Of a DNA stretch of 64,000 nucleotides, positions 11,849 to 21,840 are shown piece after piece. Both the position numbers and the translations under genes were made by a program. The notes under the pieces were generated by a model. The model did not search any database and was not told where the DNA came from. It saw only the letters and a list, made by a program, of their open reading frames with translations. Position 1 is the first letter of the stretch. The number at the start of each line of letters is the position of its first letter. The stretch comes from Nemophila menziesii. Lineage: Eukaryota > Streptophyta > Magnoliopsida > Boraginales > Hydrophyllaceae. The stretch is from contig JARWIR010000002.1 in the NCBI GenBank assembly GCA_029959085.1, positions 77,342,224-77,406,223 of the forward strand, in the 5' to 3' direction.

Positions 11849-12563
11849 CAAAATATTATTTTAGTTTTATATTATACCTAATATAACCTTATAAAAAGAT
11901 ATACAACCAAAAACATTGGAAAACAGTGAAACATAAAATCTAATAGTCATCTCTTCACACTCGCTCTCTTGCACAAGAAACCGCCGCCGCTTCCACCATC
12001 TTTAACCCTTGCTTGGCTACGCCATCAACAATTGAAGACCCAAATTAAGGTAAGAAAATAATTTTTACCATTGAAATTCTAAAAATTGAATTATTTTTTA
12101 ACTAATCTCATCACTTTTACAGTTTTTTAAAAGTATCTAATTTATATAGAATTACAGTCGTGATGTATATAATATTTTAATACAAAATATAACTATTTTA
12201 TAACCAATGGAGAAGTGATGCGCTGCGAATAATATTATATTTTTTATTATAGTCGTGATGTTTATTATATTTTTATATAAATTCTACAGTGGCCATTTTA
12301 TGTAAATAAATGATGTTTATTATATTTTTATACAAATCCCACAATGGCCAGATGAATATTGGAAGACTTTTACCGCATAAGTAGTGATGCGCTGATACAA
12401 CCTTTTATTCTTTTGAATTGTTTTGAAGTATATTAGAATTTAGTTATTTACTGTATTTTTTGAATTCTTTTGAAATAAATATTTATTTGATACAATTGCT
12501 AAATTTTGATCTTATACTGTATCTTTTGAATTGTTTTGCAGTTAATATTCATTTGATGCAAGT

Positions 12564-12690
12564 TTTGAAGATATTTACATACCCCAGTTTGTGTCGGATA
12601 GCCTAATGAATTTGCATCGGACAACCCAATAAATTTGAGTCGGACTACCAGTGAATTCGTGTCAAACAGCCTAGTGAATTTGTATGAATT
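12564..12690. repeat. Degenerate 24-28 bp direct repeats (copy A)
   Basis: About five imperfect units built on GTGTCGGACAGCCTAGTGAATTTG follow one another. The same array is at 24773-24880 in copy B. No function is evident. Confidence 0.6.
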
Positions 12691-14504
12691 TGTATCAGCC
12701 CAGTGATTGTGTTTTAGCCCACTGACGGATATTTTGGACATAGATTATTAGTAAAATTGGCTGGACCTTGAAGATAGTTATTTTGGTTGTGGCCTTTTTG
12801 AATTAAAACCCCATAAAAATATACGGCCATATTTGTTGTCTCATTGCCGCATTTTATATCTTTTTCCATGATAATCTGACATTTTATTGATTCTCACTAA
12901 TCTTGAAATTAAGAATGACCGTAAAGTGGGATATGAAAAGGGATCATAGTGTTGGGAGTGAACTTTGATAATTTATTTTAAAGTTAGGTAGCTTTCTTGT
13001 ATAAATTGCATAAACAATTTTTCTTCACAACTTTTTCAACTATTAAAGTGACTAATTTGGCATCGTTTATACTAGTTTGACCAATCATAGGCAAGTGATT
13101 ATAGTTAAGAACACTATTATGCTTGAAGTAGGATGCTTTTAGTCAAGTGTTGCACCATAGAAAGATTTTTAATAATGTATTCATGGGATATAAAAATAAA
13201 TCAAACACCCTTTCAATTGGTTTTACTATTCTGCCCCTTTCAATTATTGCTTTGAGAAGATAAAATAATTGTAGGGTTGTTTCAGGTTTTTTATGATATT
13301 TCAAGAGGTATAAATGCATTTAACCCAAAATAATTCATTGCATAAAAAATAAGTTTATGAAAATATAAGCGACTAACCGCCAAAATTATTTATTGCATAA
13401 AATTTAAGTTTATTTAGGTTTTTTCTTTATCTAAATGTAGATGATAATTTATCACAATTTTTATAATGTTAAATTTTATTAATATAATTTTTTACTCGAA
13501 TTAAATGTTCATTAACAGATGATTTATGCCCACATTATTTGGATTACAAGCTGTTTGCTATTTTCATGTTCAAGGAACACTTTTTTGGCTAATTTCTATG
13601 TTCGGATATGTAATTATATTGAACCCTTAAACATTATATGATTTGAATACCTAATATTTAAGGTATAATCTTGGATGATTAACTTATTTCATGATTTTGA
13701 GCTTGGTGTTTTTATTGACGTGAATATGGCATAGTTTTAGTCATTTGTGAACTTTTTATTTGAAGAGTTATTTGAGCTTATATCCTTACTTATAAAAACA
13801 TTGAATGATTTTTCAAACTCAGAGCTAATAAAGATTTCCGTTTAAGCTTTCGAGCTCGAGTTCGGCATTCAAATAAATAGAACAAGCAGTTAAGCTTAAG
13901 CTCGAGCATGATTTTCGTATTGAGTTGTCGAGCCTGCCCGAGTTCGAGCATACCAATTTTTCTTCGATTTGACTTCGAATAATGCTTCTAAAAGTTGGTT
14001 CATTTCAAGCTTGACTCATTTAAATATATAAATAAACCAAGTGAGTATGCACATCTAACACTCGGCTCGACTTGATTCATTTACAAGCCTATGTGCCCCT
14101 CCGATTGGTTATTTTTCTCGCAGGTTTAGGGGTATCTCTCGATGATGTTGAAGGACAACATGGCTCGGTTTCAGGCCATTTCCAGCTCGAATCACGCTAA
14201 TATTATCATTATGGGTGTACTCGTGAGATCTTTCTCGGTGAGATAGCTTATTTTTATTGTCTTCATTTTGGGTTTCCCTTATGCTTCTTGGTTGGGGATT
14301 TGTCTTCTCAAGTCAATGATGTATGGTGCACCAATGACGATTTCTATCTTTAAGTGGATAAACACTTTTTGTTGAGATTTTGGTGGGATTGGGGTATAGT
14401 AATGGCAACTTTTATTCTGGCGTCTTTCATTGTTTCAATTTGTGACACTCGTGTTTAGGGATGTCAACGGTTCGGTTAATCACATAAATAAAAGCCATGA
14501 TATA

Positions 14505-14891
14505 AAAGTTGTTTTGCTTCGAGAAAGGACAAAAACCATCAATCCCTAAACCAAGGCGTACATTTATTGGTTCACTAGCAAACTCAGGATTCCTCTCGTC
14601 AAATCATCCAACACATTACATTTCATTATCTACGTTTGGTTCATTCACGGAAATTACTACTTCTTCCCCATGTTTCGTCCAACCTTATACGATGACCAAG
14701 TACCTCATTGAAAAAGACGCCCTTGAACTTCGCCAATTGGAAATTTTAGATAATTAAAACAATGATTACACAGACAAAATATTTTACCGACTATAAATCC
14801 ATTTGTTTTCTCACAAAATTAATAAATTCTATTATATCTGACATATATTCTCTCGTAACAAAATCATTTGATTTGATCCAACTCTTGTCCA
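14505..14891 (-). pseudogene. tnp2 5' fragment with a 597-bp internal deletion
   Basis: The minus strand starts with the MDKSW-like N-terminus of a TNP2 protein near 14891 and ends with the equivalent of GIDGFCPFSMQ near 14505. Compared with copy B the stretch between two TCAAAT hexamers (26780 and 27377 in copy B) is missing, removing most of the zinc-motif region. Only a non-functional stub remains. Confidence 0.8.
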
Positions 14892-15339
14892 TTAGCCGGT
14901 TCTTTATCTAAATTAATTTAAACAATTTATTATAATTATAACCAAATAAAAAAATTAAACAAAAATAATATATAGCAACTATCGCACAAAAAAAAACTCA
15001 GTTACTCTAAATTAAAAAATGCCTTTAAGTTATCTAAATACAGTTCACTAAGGCCCTAAATTAATTATTTTTAAAAATACATTTAAACTTCTAAATTTAT
15101 TCAAATTTAAATATCCCTAAGTTTTATTAATTGTTAACTAAGGCCCTACATTATTTTTGGGTGAATTATACATAGGGTCTTGAAGACAATCTTTCTTCTC
15201 TATAGAGTATAGTCTAGAGATTTGTTCTTATTAGGGACCTCAGTTTTGACAATTGTCTTTCCTACCCTTACTAACACTAAAAGACAAAGAAAGTATGATG
15301 TCACTGTTTCTCTCTCCACTACCACTACCCACCTACTTC

Positions 15340-15430
15340 CGGCCTCCGACCACCGACCACCGACCACCGACCACCGACCTCCGACCTCCGACAACTGACC
15401 ACCGACCACCGACCTCCGACCACGAGTCAC
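15340..15430. repeat. CCGACCAC/CCGACCTC tandem repeats inside the MULE
   Basis: About ten copies of an 7-9 base unit CCGACCAC or CCGACCTC. All frames through it stay open, so the small open frames here are a repeat artefact. Confidence 0.75.
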
Positions 15431-15464
15431 CGATAACCGGATAAAAACCTAGAGTATCGAATAA

Positions 15465-15645
15465 AATTGATGAGTATTGGAAAAACTGAGAGTACTCTAT
15501 AAATTTGCTGAGTACTCTATATATTTTAATGAGTACTCTATATATTTTGATGAGTGCTCCGGATAATTTTGATGAGTACTCCAGATAATTTTGATGAGTA
15601 CTACGTAAATTTGATGAGTATTACATAATTTTGATGAGTATAATT
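15465..15645. repeat. GATGAGTACTC spaced repeats inside the MULE
   Basis: About eight imperfect units of TTTTGATGAGTACTCTATA, each some 22-24 bases long, in direct orientation. No function is evident. Confidence 0.7.
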
Positions 15646-17644
15646 AAAGATCAAAGAATAAAAAGCCAAAAATAATATTTTATTCACATTTCTTTCAATT
15701 TTCATATGAATTACAAAAAATACACAATTTAAATTTAACTTTGACCACATCTGGTCAAACCAGATCTAAAAAAAAACCTAATCAAAGCGTACTATGTACG
15801 CTAGTCCAAAAAAAAACAAATGCAGAGCTCGATCGGACCTCCACCTGCAAATGCAGCGACACCAGCACAACCTCACGCCACACCAGTACCACCTCGCGCC
15901 CTCGCGTCACCAGCACCACCCCGGGACACCACCAGCACCACCTCGCGACACCACCAGCACCACCTCGCGCCACCATTACTTGCAGCACCAAAAAAACTTC
16001 TGCACTCGACCGTTCCAGAACTCCTATGGCCACCCCACCAACACCACCACCAAGCTCCGTCCATGGCTTCACTTCGTAACCCCAGCGCGAGCAAGAACCT
16101 GCACAAATGAAGCTTGAATCTCCTTCGATCTGCCGTCAAATCTTCTTCTCTTCAAATCGGCAGCCACCTTCTCGAATCGGAGCTGCAGGCCTCTTCTCGA
16201 ATCGGAGTTGCAGGCCTCTTGGTCTCTTCAAATCGGCGCCCAACGAGCAATGGAACCTTGAATCTCCTTCCAGGTTGTGCTACAAGTGGTGCCGCTCTCA
16301 TTCACAGCGACGTTGGTGGTGGTGCTGCTTTGCAGCCTCCTCAGCTTCTCCTTCTCCTTCTGTTTGAGATTCGTAACAGTGGCAACACTATGGAATCTCA
16401 TTCCTTGATTTCGAAACAGTGGCAATGTGTTGTGCAGGCGAGGCGAGTAGCTGGAGACTAGTGGTGGTGCTTGGCTCCGATGAGCGTGAGAATTATCTAG
16501 TGAGCTAAAGAGAGAGAAAGTAGATCTAGATCTAGGTTTGTGGGAGGAGAGAGGTGAGAAATAGTGTTACAGGAATTAGGAAAGTGAGGAGAGATATTAT
16601 TATATATAGGAAAAAAAGAGGGTAGTAAGGTAATTGGGATATTAGGTCTATAGTGTTAAATTCTTATCGAGGTCTTTAGTAAGAAGAGAAGGTAAGAGAG
16701 GTCTCTAATTAGAAGAGGGGCAGTGTCTTCAAGACCCTAAGTGGCATTTTCTCATTATTTTTTTAAATTACACTTTCCCCTAAAATTATTATAAATAACT
16801 AAAATGCTCTAAATTATCTATAGAGTTTGCTAAGGCCGCTAAATTATTATTTAAATTACACTTTAGCCCCTTCAATTATTATAATTTAAACAAAAATAAA
16901 AAAAGATTAAAATTCTAACACGAAATTCAAAAATAAAAATTATATCACAGAAAACAACAATTATATCACAAAATATACTTAGTACTACATATTGCATTTA
17001 TCTAATAAAAAATACAACAACGATTATATAATTTAAACAAAAATAAAAAAGATTAAAATTCAAAAAATACCCATTTTTTGGAGAATTTGATGGATAATTT
17101 TACTTGAAAGTAGGGCGTGCTAGATGTCGCGGAGAAGTTTCGTTATAAATGGGCCCGAAAATAATTTGTGGGTTAGGAAAAAAAATGTGAGAGTTTTGGG
17201 GTTCTTTTTGAGTTTTTGGTGGTATAAATTCGCATTAATGGCTAACTGCCCGTTGGAAGAATTTAATTCAACAAATCTTTAGCGAGGACAAAATGTCCTC
17301 ACAAATGACCACCTTTGTCCTCGCTAAAGATAGTTATCGTGACGACATCCTTGTCCTCGCGAAGATATTTTTTTCTATTATTTTTATTGGCTCGTTTGAC
17401 CGACAATGTATAGGAGAGGACAATGCCCTCGTAAAAGATCAACATTCGCGGCGACAAAATAATATTCCTCGCGAAAGACAACCACTCTCGTGACAAATTT
17501 TTTCTTTTTTAATTATTTTTTCCGCCAAGTTGACGCTCAACTTTTACGCACGAACAATTTTCTCGCGAAAGATTGTCATCCGTAAAGAGTCGACCTTTAG
17601 CGACGACACGCATGTCTACACGAGAGACCGTGCTTGTAGGAGTG

Positions 17645-18598
17645 GCTTGAGTTACACATTTTTGGGCATAATTTTAATGTATATTGAATTTCGTAAATAT
17701 TAAAATACAAACTTGTTAATATTTATTGGAAATTTTCATATGTTAAGCTAAAAACATCCAAATACTATACCTTTTGTTTTTTGTTTTTGAAATATAAAAA
17801 AGGGTTAATGCTCAATAAACCGCTGCAGCCTTATCCACTATTCCGTAAAAGACACTGTCTTTTTAAAAAAATTGTGCTTTATGAGAAATTTTCCAAAACT
17901 CAAAATCTGAGTGGGAAGTTTCCTATATATAACTCAAAATTTGAGTTTTAGGAAACATTCCATAATTTAAACGACTTTTTGTATAGAGAGAAAAAAAGAA
18001 AAAACAATATATATGGTGCCTTTTATAGGTAAAAATATAATAGTTAGAATAAAAGGAAATTGGTTCTAACTTCTTGAATATTAATCCTATAAATAAATGG
18101 TAAACTATAAATTTTCTTGAAATTAAATTTTTAAGACATACGATGAAGTGAATTTTTGCTAAGTTTGATTCAAATCACTTGAACTATAGATATAATTCCA
18201 ATTTTCACTTGTGAAAATTAAACTGAAATGAATAAATATATATGCTTATTCTAGATGAAGGAAACAATCAAAACAAATTAAAATAAGATTCTGTTTGGAT
18301 ATAAAACTGAAAATTCGCAAACATCCAAAACAAAAGATTCACAAACATAAGATACATAACCATATGTGATAAACCCAAGTCATAACAAATGTCGAAAATA
18401 ACACAAATATAGTAATTAACACAATTGTCTCGTTCACCTTAAATATATGATCCATATTTAACCACTTTTATCAACCCTGTCACTTTTCCTTAAAGTACCA
18501 TATAAACCCACAAATAAGTATCGAAAATAACCAAAATATAGTTAACACGATTGTCTCATTCACCTTAAATAATGATCCACAAACCACTCTTATAATCA
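17645..18598. other. Non-coding stretch 3' of the SET gene, partly SIRE-LTR-like
   Basis: 17645-18170 resembles, at low similarity, the middle of the SIRE LTRs at 44385-44640 and 51895-52140 (shared CTTGAGTTA, ACAAACTTGTTA, GTAAACTA, AAATTTTTAAG). It is therefore probably an old LTR piece into which the CACTA remnant had inserted. No gene was seen. 18419-18644 holds an imperfect direct duplication described separately. Confidence 0.45.
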
Positions 18599-18644
18599 TC
18601 AATCCAAATCATTACCTGCAGCGTCACTTTTCCTTAAAGTACCA
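18419..18644. repeat. Imperfect tandem duplication at the SET gene's 3' end (copy A only)
   Basis: GTCACTTTTCCTTAAAGTACCA occurs at 18479 and again at 18623, and the flanking ACAC(A/G)ATTGTCTC(G/A)TTCACC at 18419 and 18545. Copy B has one version. The inner copy contains AAATCATTACCTG (18606-18618), identical to 18750-18762 within the gene, which looks like filler DNA. The change gives copy A a different C-terminus. Confidence 0.75.
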
Positions 18645-19729
18645 CAAACATTACACTCCATCATCTTTGAAGATCTTGAAACTGGAGCTAGTGTTCCCCC
18701 ACAGCTGTTTCGCTTACACATATATTTAACAAAGAATTCTGCATGAGGGAAATCATTACCTGAAGTCTCGTCTCCCATCACATCCGCGTCCATATCTGCC
18801 TCGTCAGCTTCCTCTTCATCATCTTCCTCCTCTTCATCATCTTCCAGATCTGACCAATTAGCTTCAACCTTGCATCGATCACATTCGCATACAATGCCAT
18901 AATCCTCCTTCAATCTACTCTGTCTCTCGGTATAACCCATGTTAACAGGGAAATAACTCAGACAAATCTCTCTTCCTTGAGGAATATCGTGAAGAGCTCG
19001 AATAATCATTTCGATATTCCAAGGAGAGACAGTTATATCGACATAATCAAATCTACACGCATTGGGTAGGCAGTCGTGGTTAAAGAGCGAAGCACGTGGA
19101 TAAATACCATAAGCTCGAACAGACCTCTCCTTGCCCGGCCAGACAGGGTCCATTAAGCCAAAAGCGTTGACCTTATTTTTAGCTAGTAGATCAGTGGTTA
19201 GCTCGATGGATAATCCAATTTGGGTCTGATTCAGTGGTGAGATAAGCGAGTGGAGGTAATAAGCTTCTTCGCCACTGACTAAGCTGTGATCTCCTTGAAG
19301 AGACATTAGAGTCTGGAAATCAAATGGGTTGATGGAAGCTAAGTTATAAGCCGCAATGAGGTAACGGGATTGGACATGTCGATCTTTATCGATTCGAGAA
19401 CTGGAGAACACCTTTCGTAGGTGTTTCAGTGATTGGCAAACCCAAGAATTGTGTGAAGAACTGAGAGCGGCGGCCCGGCAATCGTAGCTGCAAAAGTAAG
19501 AGACTAAGCATCTAGGGCAAGAAGGTGAAACAGAGTGTCCAGGGATTGATCTGAAGCAATGTGAGCAGTAGTTTTGCTCCGCCGCCGATTGTGGTGAAAG
19601 AGGGAACGAAGAATAGAGAAGAATGGGGGTGTCCTTCAAGATGATATCCCCGCCTTTTACGGGGTGAGAAGAAACGACGGATCTTCCTCGTCCTTCAATC
19701 TCTGTCACTTTCACCATTGGAGAAATCAT
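18599..19729 (-). CDS. ASHR2: ASHR2-type MYND-SET protein methyltransferase, full length
   Basis: Single exon, 376 residues. The SET N-part has GRG at 13-15, and a MYND zinc finger follows with C55, C58, C71, C74, C80, C84, H93 and C98. The SET core has NHDCLPN at 217-223 and LSYF at 257-260; a post-SET CECDRC lies at 281-286, then an acidic run (295-315) and a C-terminal CX4C/CX2C pair (C338/C343, C359/C362). This order matches plant ASHR2 (SDG39), a SMYD-like enzyme that transfers methyl groups from S-adenosylmethionine to lysines; histones are the presumed substrate, not proven here. ASHR2 being intronless agrees. The start is the only ATG fitting the GRG spacing, with a nearby second Met at 5. 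The last residues (AAGNDLD) come from a local duplication and differ from copy B. It is the only uninterrupted SET copy in the window. Confidence 0.93.
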   Translation of the reverse strand: MISPMVKVTEIEGRGRSVVSSHPVKGGDIILKDTPILLYSSFPLSPQSAAEQNYCSHCFRSIPGHSVSPSCPRCLVSYFCSYDCRAAALSSSHNSWVCQSLKHLRKVFSSSRIDKDRHVQSRYLIAAYNLASINPFDFQTLMSLQGDHSLVSGEEAYYLHSLISPLNQTQIGLSIELTTDLLAKNKVNAFGLMDPVWPGKERSVRAYGIYPRASLFNHDCLPNACRFDYVDITVSPWNIEMIIRALHDIPQGREICLSYFPVNMGYTERQSRLKEDYGIVCECDRCKVEANWSDLEDDEEEEDDEEEADEADMDADVMGDETSGNDFPHAEFFVKYMCKRNSCGGTLAPVSRSSKMMECNVCGTLRKSDAAGNDLD

Positions 19730-19824
19730 TTTGTTATGTTGTTTTTCTTTTTGGACAATGATTTGGTTATGTTGTTAAACTATCGACAATTTGTCAGTAG
19801 CGGTCTGGCGGCTGTGTTTTGGAT

Positions 19825-19854
19825 CCATAAATATACCCTAGATTTTAGGGTTTT
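19825..19854 (-). promoter_or_regulatory. TATA box and telo-box of the SET gene
   Basis: On the minus strand TATATTTATGG (19825-19835) lies about 100 bases before the start codon, and AAAACCCTAAAA (19843-19854), a telo-box typical of growth-linked and translation genes in plants, lies just upstream. Both recur in copy B near 39985-40015. Function is inferred from motif and position. Confidence 0.55.
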
Positions 19855-21840
19855 GCGTGGGTGATATTTTTGCTAAAAACACCCATGGAGTTTGATGTAA
19901 ATGATACATTAGTTCCCTGAAATTTTATTCTGACCACTATTTTTCTTTTTCATACAAGCTCAGTGAAAGAGAAGAAATAGTGAGATACACTTTTATACCA
20001 TAGAATCTAACATCATTATTTTGAACTGGGTTACGGATATTTTATTAAAAATTAAATTTAACATGGATTAATATTACAAATTTATAAAAAACAAAAAAAC
20101 GAAAAATCCCATGATAAATAGAAAACCAATATATTGACAATAATGAAGGGATTATCACCCATCGACAAACCTCAAAACACATCATAATCCACCATATTAG
20201 AAATTGAATTACTAAACGTATAATTAGAGATATCAAAGTTATAGAGCTTTTTAAATTTCAAGATGAAAATAGTATCAATATAACAAGGTAAAGCCAAAGA
20301 AACCAAATACATAGCCATATAAGAAGTTAAAAAAGAATAAACCTTAGACTTGGTTAAAACAGAAACCAAAATTGAAGCGGTAGTCGAAATTTTGAGACGA
20401 TGAATTTCATAAAAACGAAAACTATATACCATCATTTCATTAACAACTAGGATGGGAAAAAAAATTTACGGGACTTAGGGACTTGATAGGAGTCCGAACG
20501 ACAATCTCAATACAAAATTCGTACAAACAATTATCGTGTGAAATGTCAAAACCAAGGTGAGAGACAAAGAAATCCTAAGAGAAGAAACAAACAGCCACAT
20601 AACTCTTTATACAATAAAACTCAACCTTGATTAAAATTCAAACAACCCTTTTTTCCATATTAAAATTCAAAAACTCTCCTCTTTTATCTCATTAGACGGC
20701 GTTGTCATCTTCCTTCTCCTGTATCTCATGACGACGACGGTGTGCTTCTTTTCTTCACTTCGTATCTCTCTTGCTGTTGTTTTTCGTCTTCTAGCTAGTG
20801 TTCTAATGTTTTTGTGGATCTTGATCAACTATGCGATACGGTTGTAAACGAACCAAACCGCTCGCTAATCGATCGAGATCGGCTCGAGAAAAACCCGTTC
20901 GAGATTATTTGTTAAGCTTAACGAGCCAAACCCGGGCACAAAATATTGCTCGTATAGCATACGAGTCGATTCGATTTACTCGTGAGCTACTCGTAATTAA
21001 GCTCATTTTTTTACTTCATATATATACTAAGTAGTCTATATATTTTTTCCAACATGAATTTTAATTTTAATTTTTCATTAGATATTTTACTTTTTAATTA
21101 AGTTAAACTAAAAGTCTCAAACCCTCGGTCAAAAGTTCCAAATACAAATCTTTTCAACCCCTAAAAATAGGAAAGGCAGAATCATTTTAAAACCCTTACC
21201 AAACCCTTAAATTATTAAATCCTCATTCCAAGTCCTACTAAAAAAAATTCATCATAAAAAATGTACGGGTTTGGCATCATTGATAAACATCAACCACATG
21301 TTTCAGAATAAACACATTTGCACCACCGCGGTAAGATATTTAATATCTTGGGTTTCTCTTGTAATCTAATTATATGAAACTTAAAATTAATTACGTTATA
21401 TGATATAGGGTCAATTGCATCGTTGGTCCCTGTTTTATGGAGTAAAGTATGGATTTAATTATATATTTTGCATAAATCATTTTTTAATGGTGCAAACAAT
21501 TACTCCATTCTGTTATTTTTGGAAAAATACCATTTTAATTATTTGTTGTGTGTTTTATGTCATGTGATTTAGAGTATTTTCAATTTAGAGATATTCTTCA
21601 AAATTACAGCTTTATATCATTTGCAGATGGACTATAATGACACGAATCTTATTTGTAAAGGACATTAATGAGCCTTTCACATCGCAAAATGTAACTGATC
21701 TATCGTATCCAAATTTGTTAATTATTATGTACTTAAATATCTTGACTGAGATTTTATTATCTTTGAGGGTTGACATTTAATAGATGAAAAAAATAATAAG
21801 AGAAAGCTACTTCAATTAAAGTTGTTCATGTTTTTTCAGG
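19855..21840. other. Non-coding spacer between the SET gene and the hAT relic
   Basis: 19855-20534 is the shared upstream region of copies A and B. From 20535 the sequence is unique to this place. 20840-21005 is rich in CTCG/CGAG words (GCTCGCTAATCGATCGAGA…), of the type found at ends of small plant hAT-like elements. The rest is AT-rich with no convincing gene. Confidence 0.5.

Larger units (their letters stand above)
15159..16753. mobile_element. Non-autonomous Mutator-like element (MULE)
   Basis: A 9-bp direct repeat ATTATTTTT flanks it (15150-15158 and 16754-16762), and copy B still has the single, empty site near 27925. The termini are inverted and share AGGGTCTTGAAGACA (15173-15187 left; its inverse near 16718-16732 right), with outer ends GGGTGAATT and GAGAAAATG. 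No transposase is present. The interior has a Pro/His-coding GC-rich stretch (15830-16110), CCGACCAC-type repeats and GATGAGTACTC repeats; it could be captured host DNA (Pack-MULE), but no source gene is recognised. Confidence 0.88.
14488..17644 (-). mobile_element. Truncated CACTA element related to element 1 (copy A)
   Basis: In minus orientation it has a 5' terminus resembling CACTCCTACA (17644, damaged relative to CACTACTACA), the GCGAGGAC-type subterminal motifs at 17280-17640, a leader like that of element 1 and the start of a tnp2 gene. The other end is missing: similarity to tnp2 stops near 14505 and ordinary duplicated DNA follows. A MULE is nested at 15159-16753. Confidence 0.75.
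11849..20534. repeat. Segmental duplication, copy A
   Basis: Starting at CAAAATATTATTTTAGT (11849) the sequence matches copy B from 24041 with only scattered differences, through a leader-like block (11910-12050), a CACTA remnant, the SET gene and its upstream region. The match ends at ACAATTAT (20534). Copy A differs by a MULE insertion (15159-16753), a 597-bp deletion in the CACTA remnant and a small tandem duplication at the SET gene's 3' end. 11849-14480 contains no convincing gene; it has an exon-like block (11990-12050) ending at a splice-donor-like AAGGTAAGA and a second exon-like block after a CAG at about 14123. Confidence 0.9.

Noticed and set aside
14509..14757. 82-codon plus-strand gene
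   Set aside because: Antisense shadow of the tnp2 fragment; the same stretch in copy B clearly codes on the minus strand.
15340..15430. CRISPR-like array
   Set aside because: Units are contiguous 7-9 base repeats without spacers, in a plant nuclear transposon.
15782..16461. Several overlapping open frames on both strands of the MULE interior
   Set aside because: Repeat-driven low-complexity coding (Pro, His, Thr or Gly, Val); none resembles a known protein.
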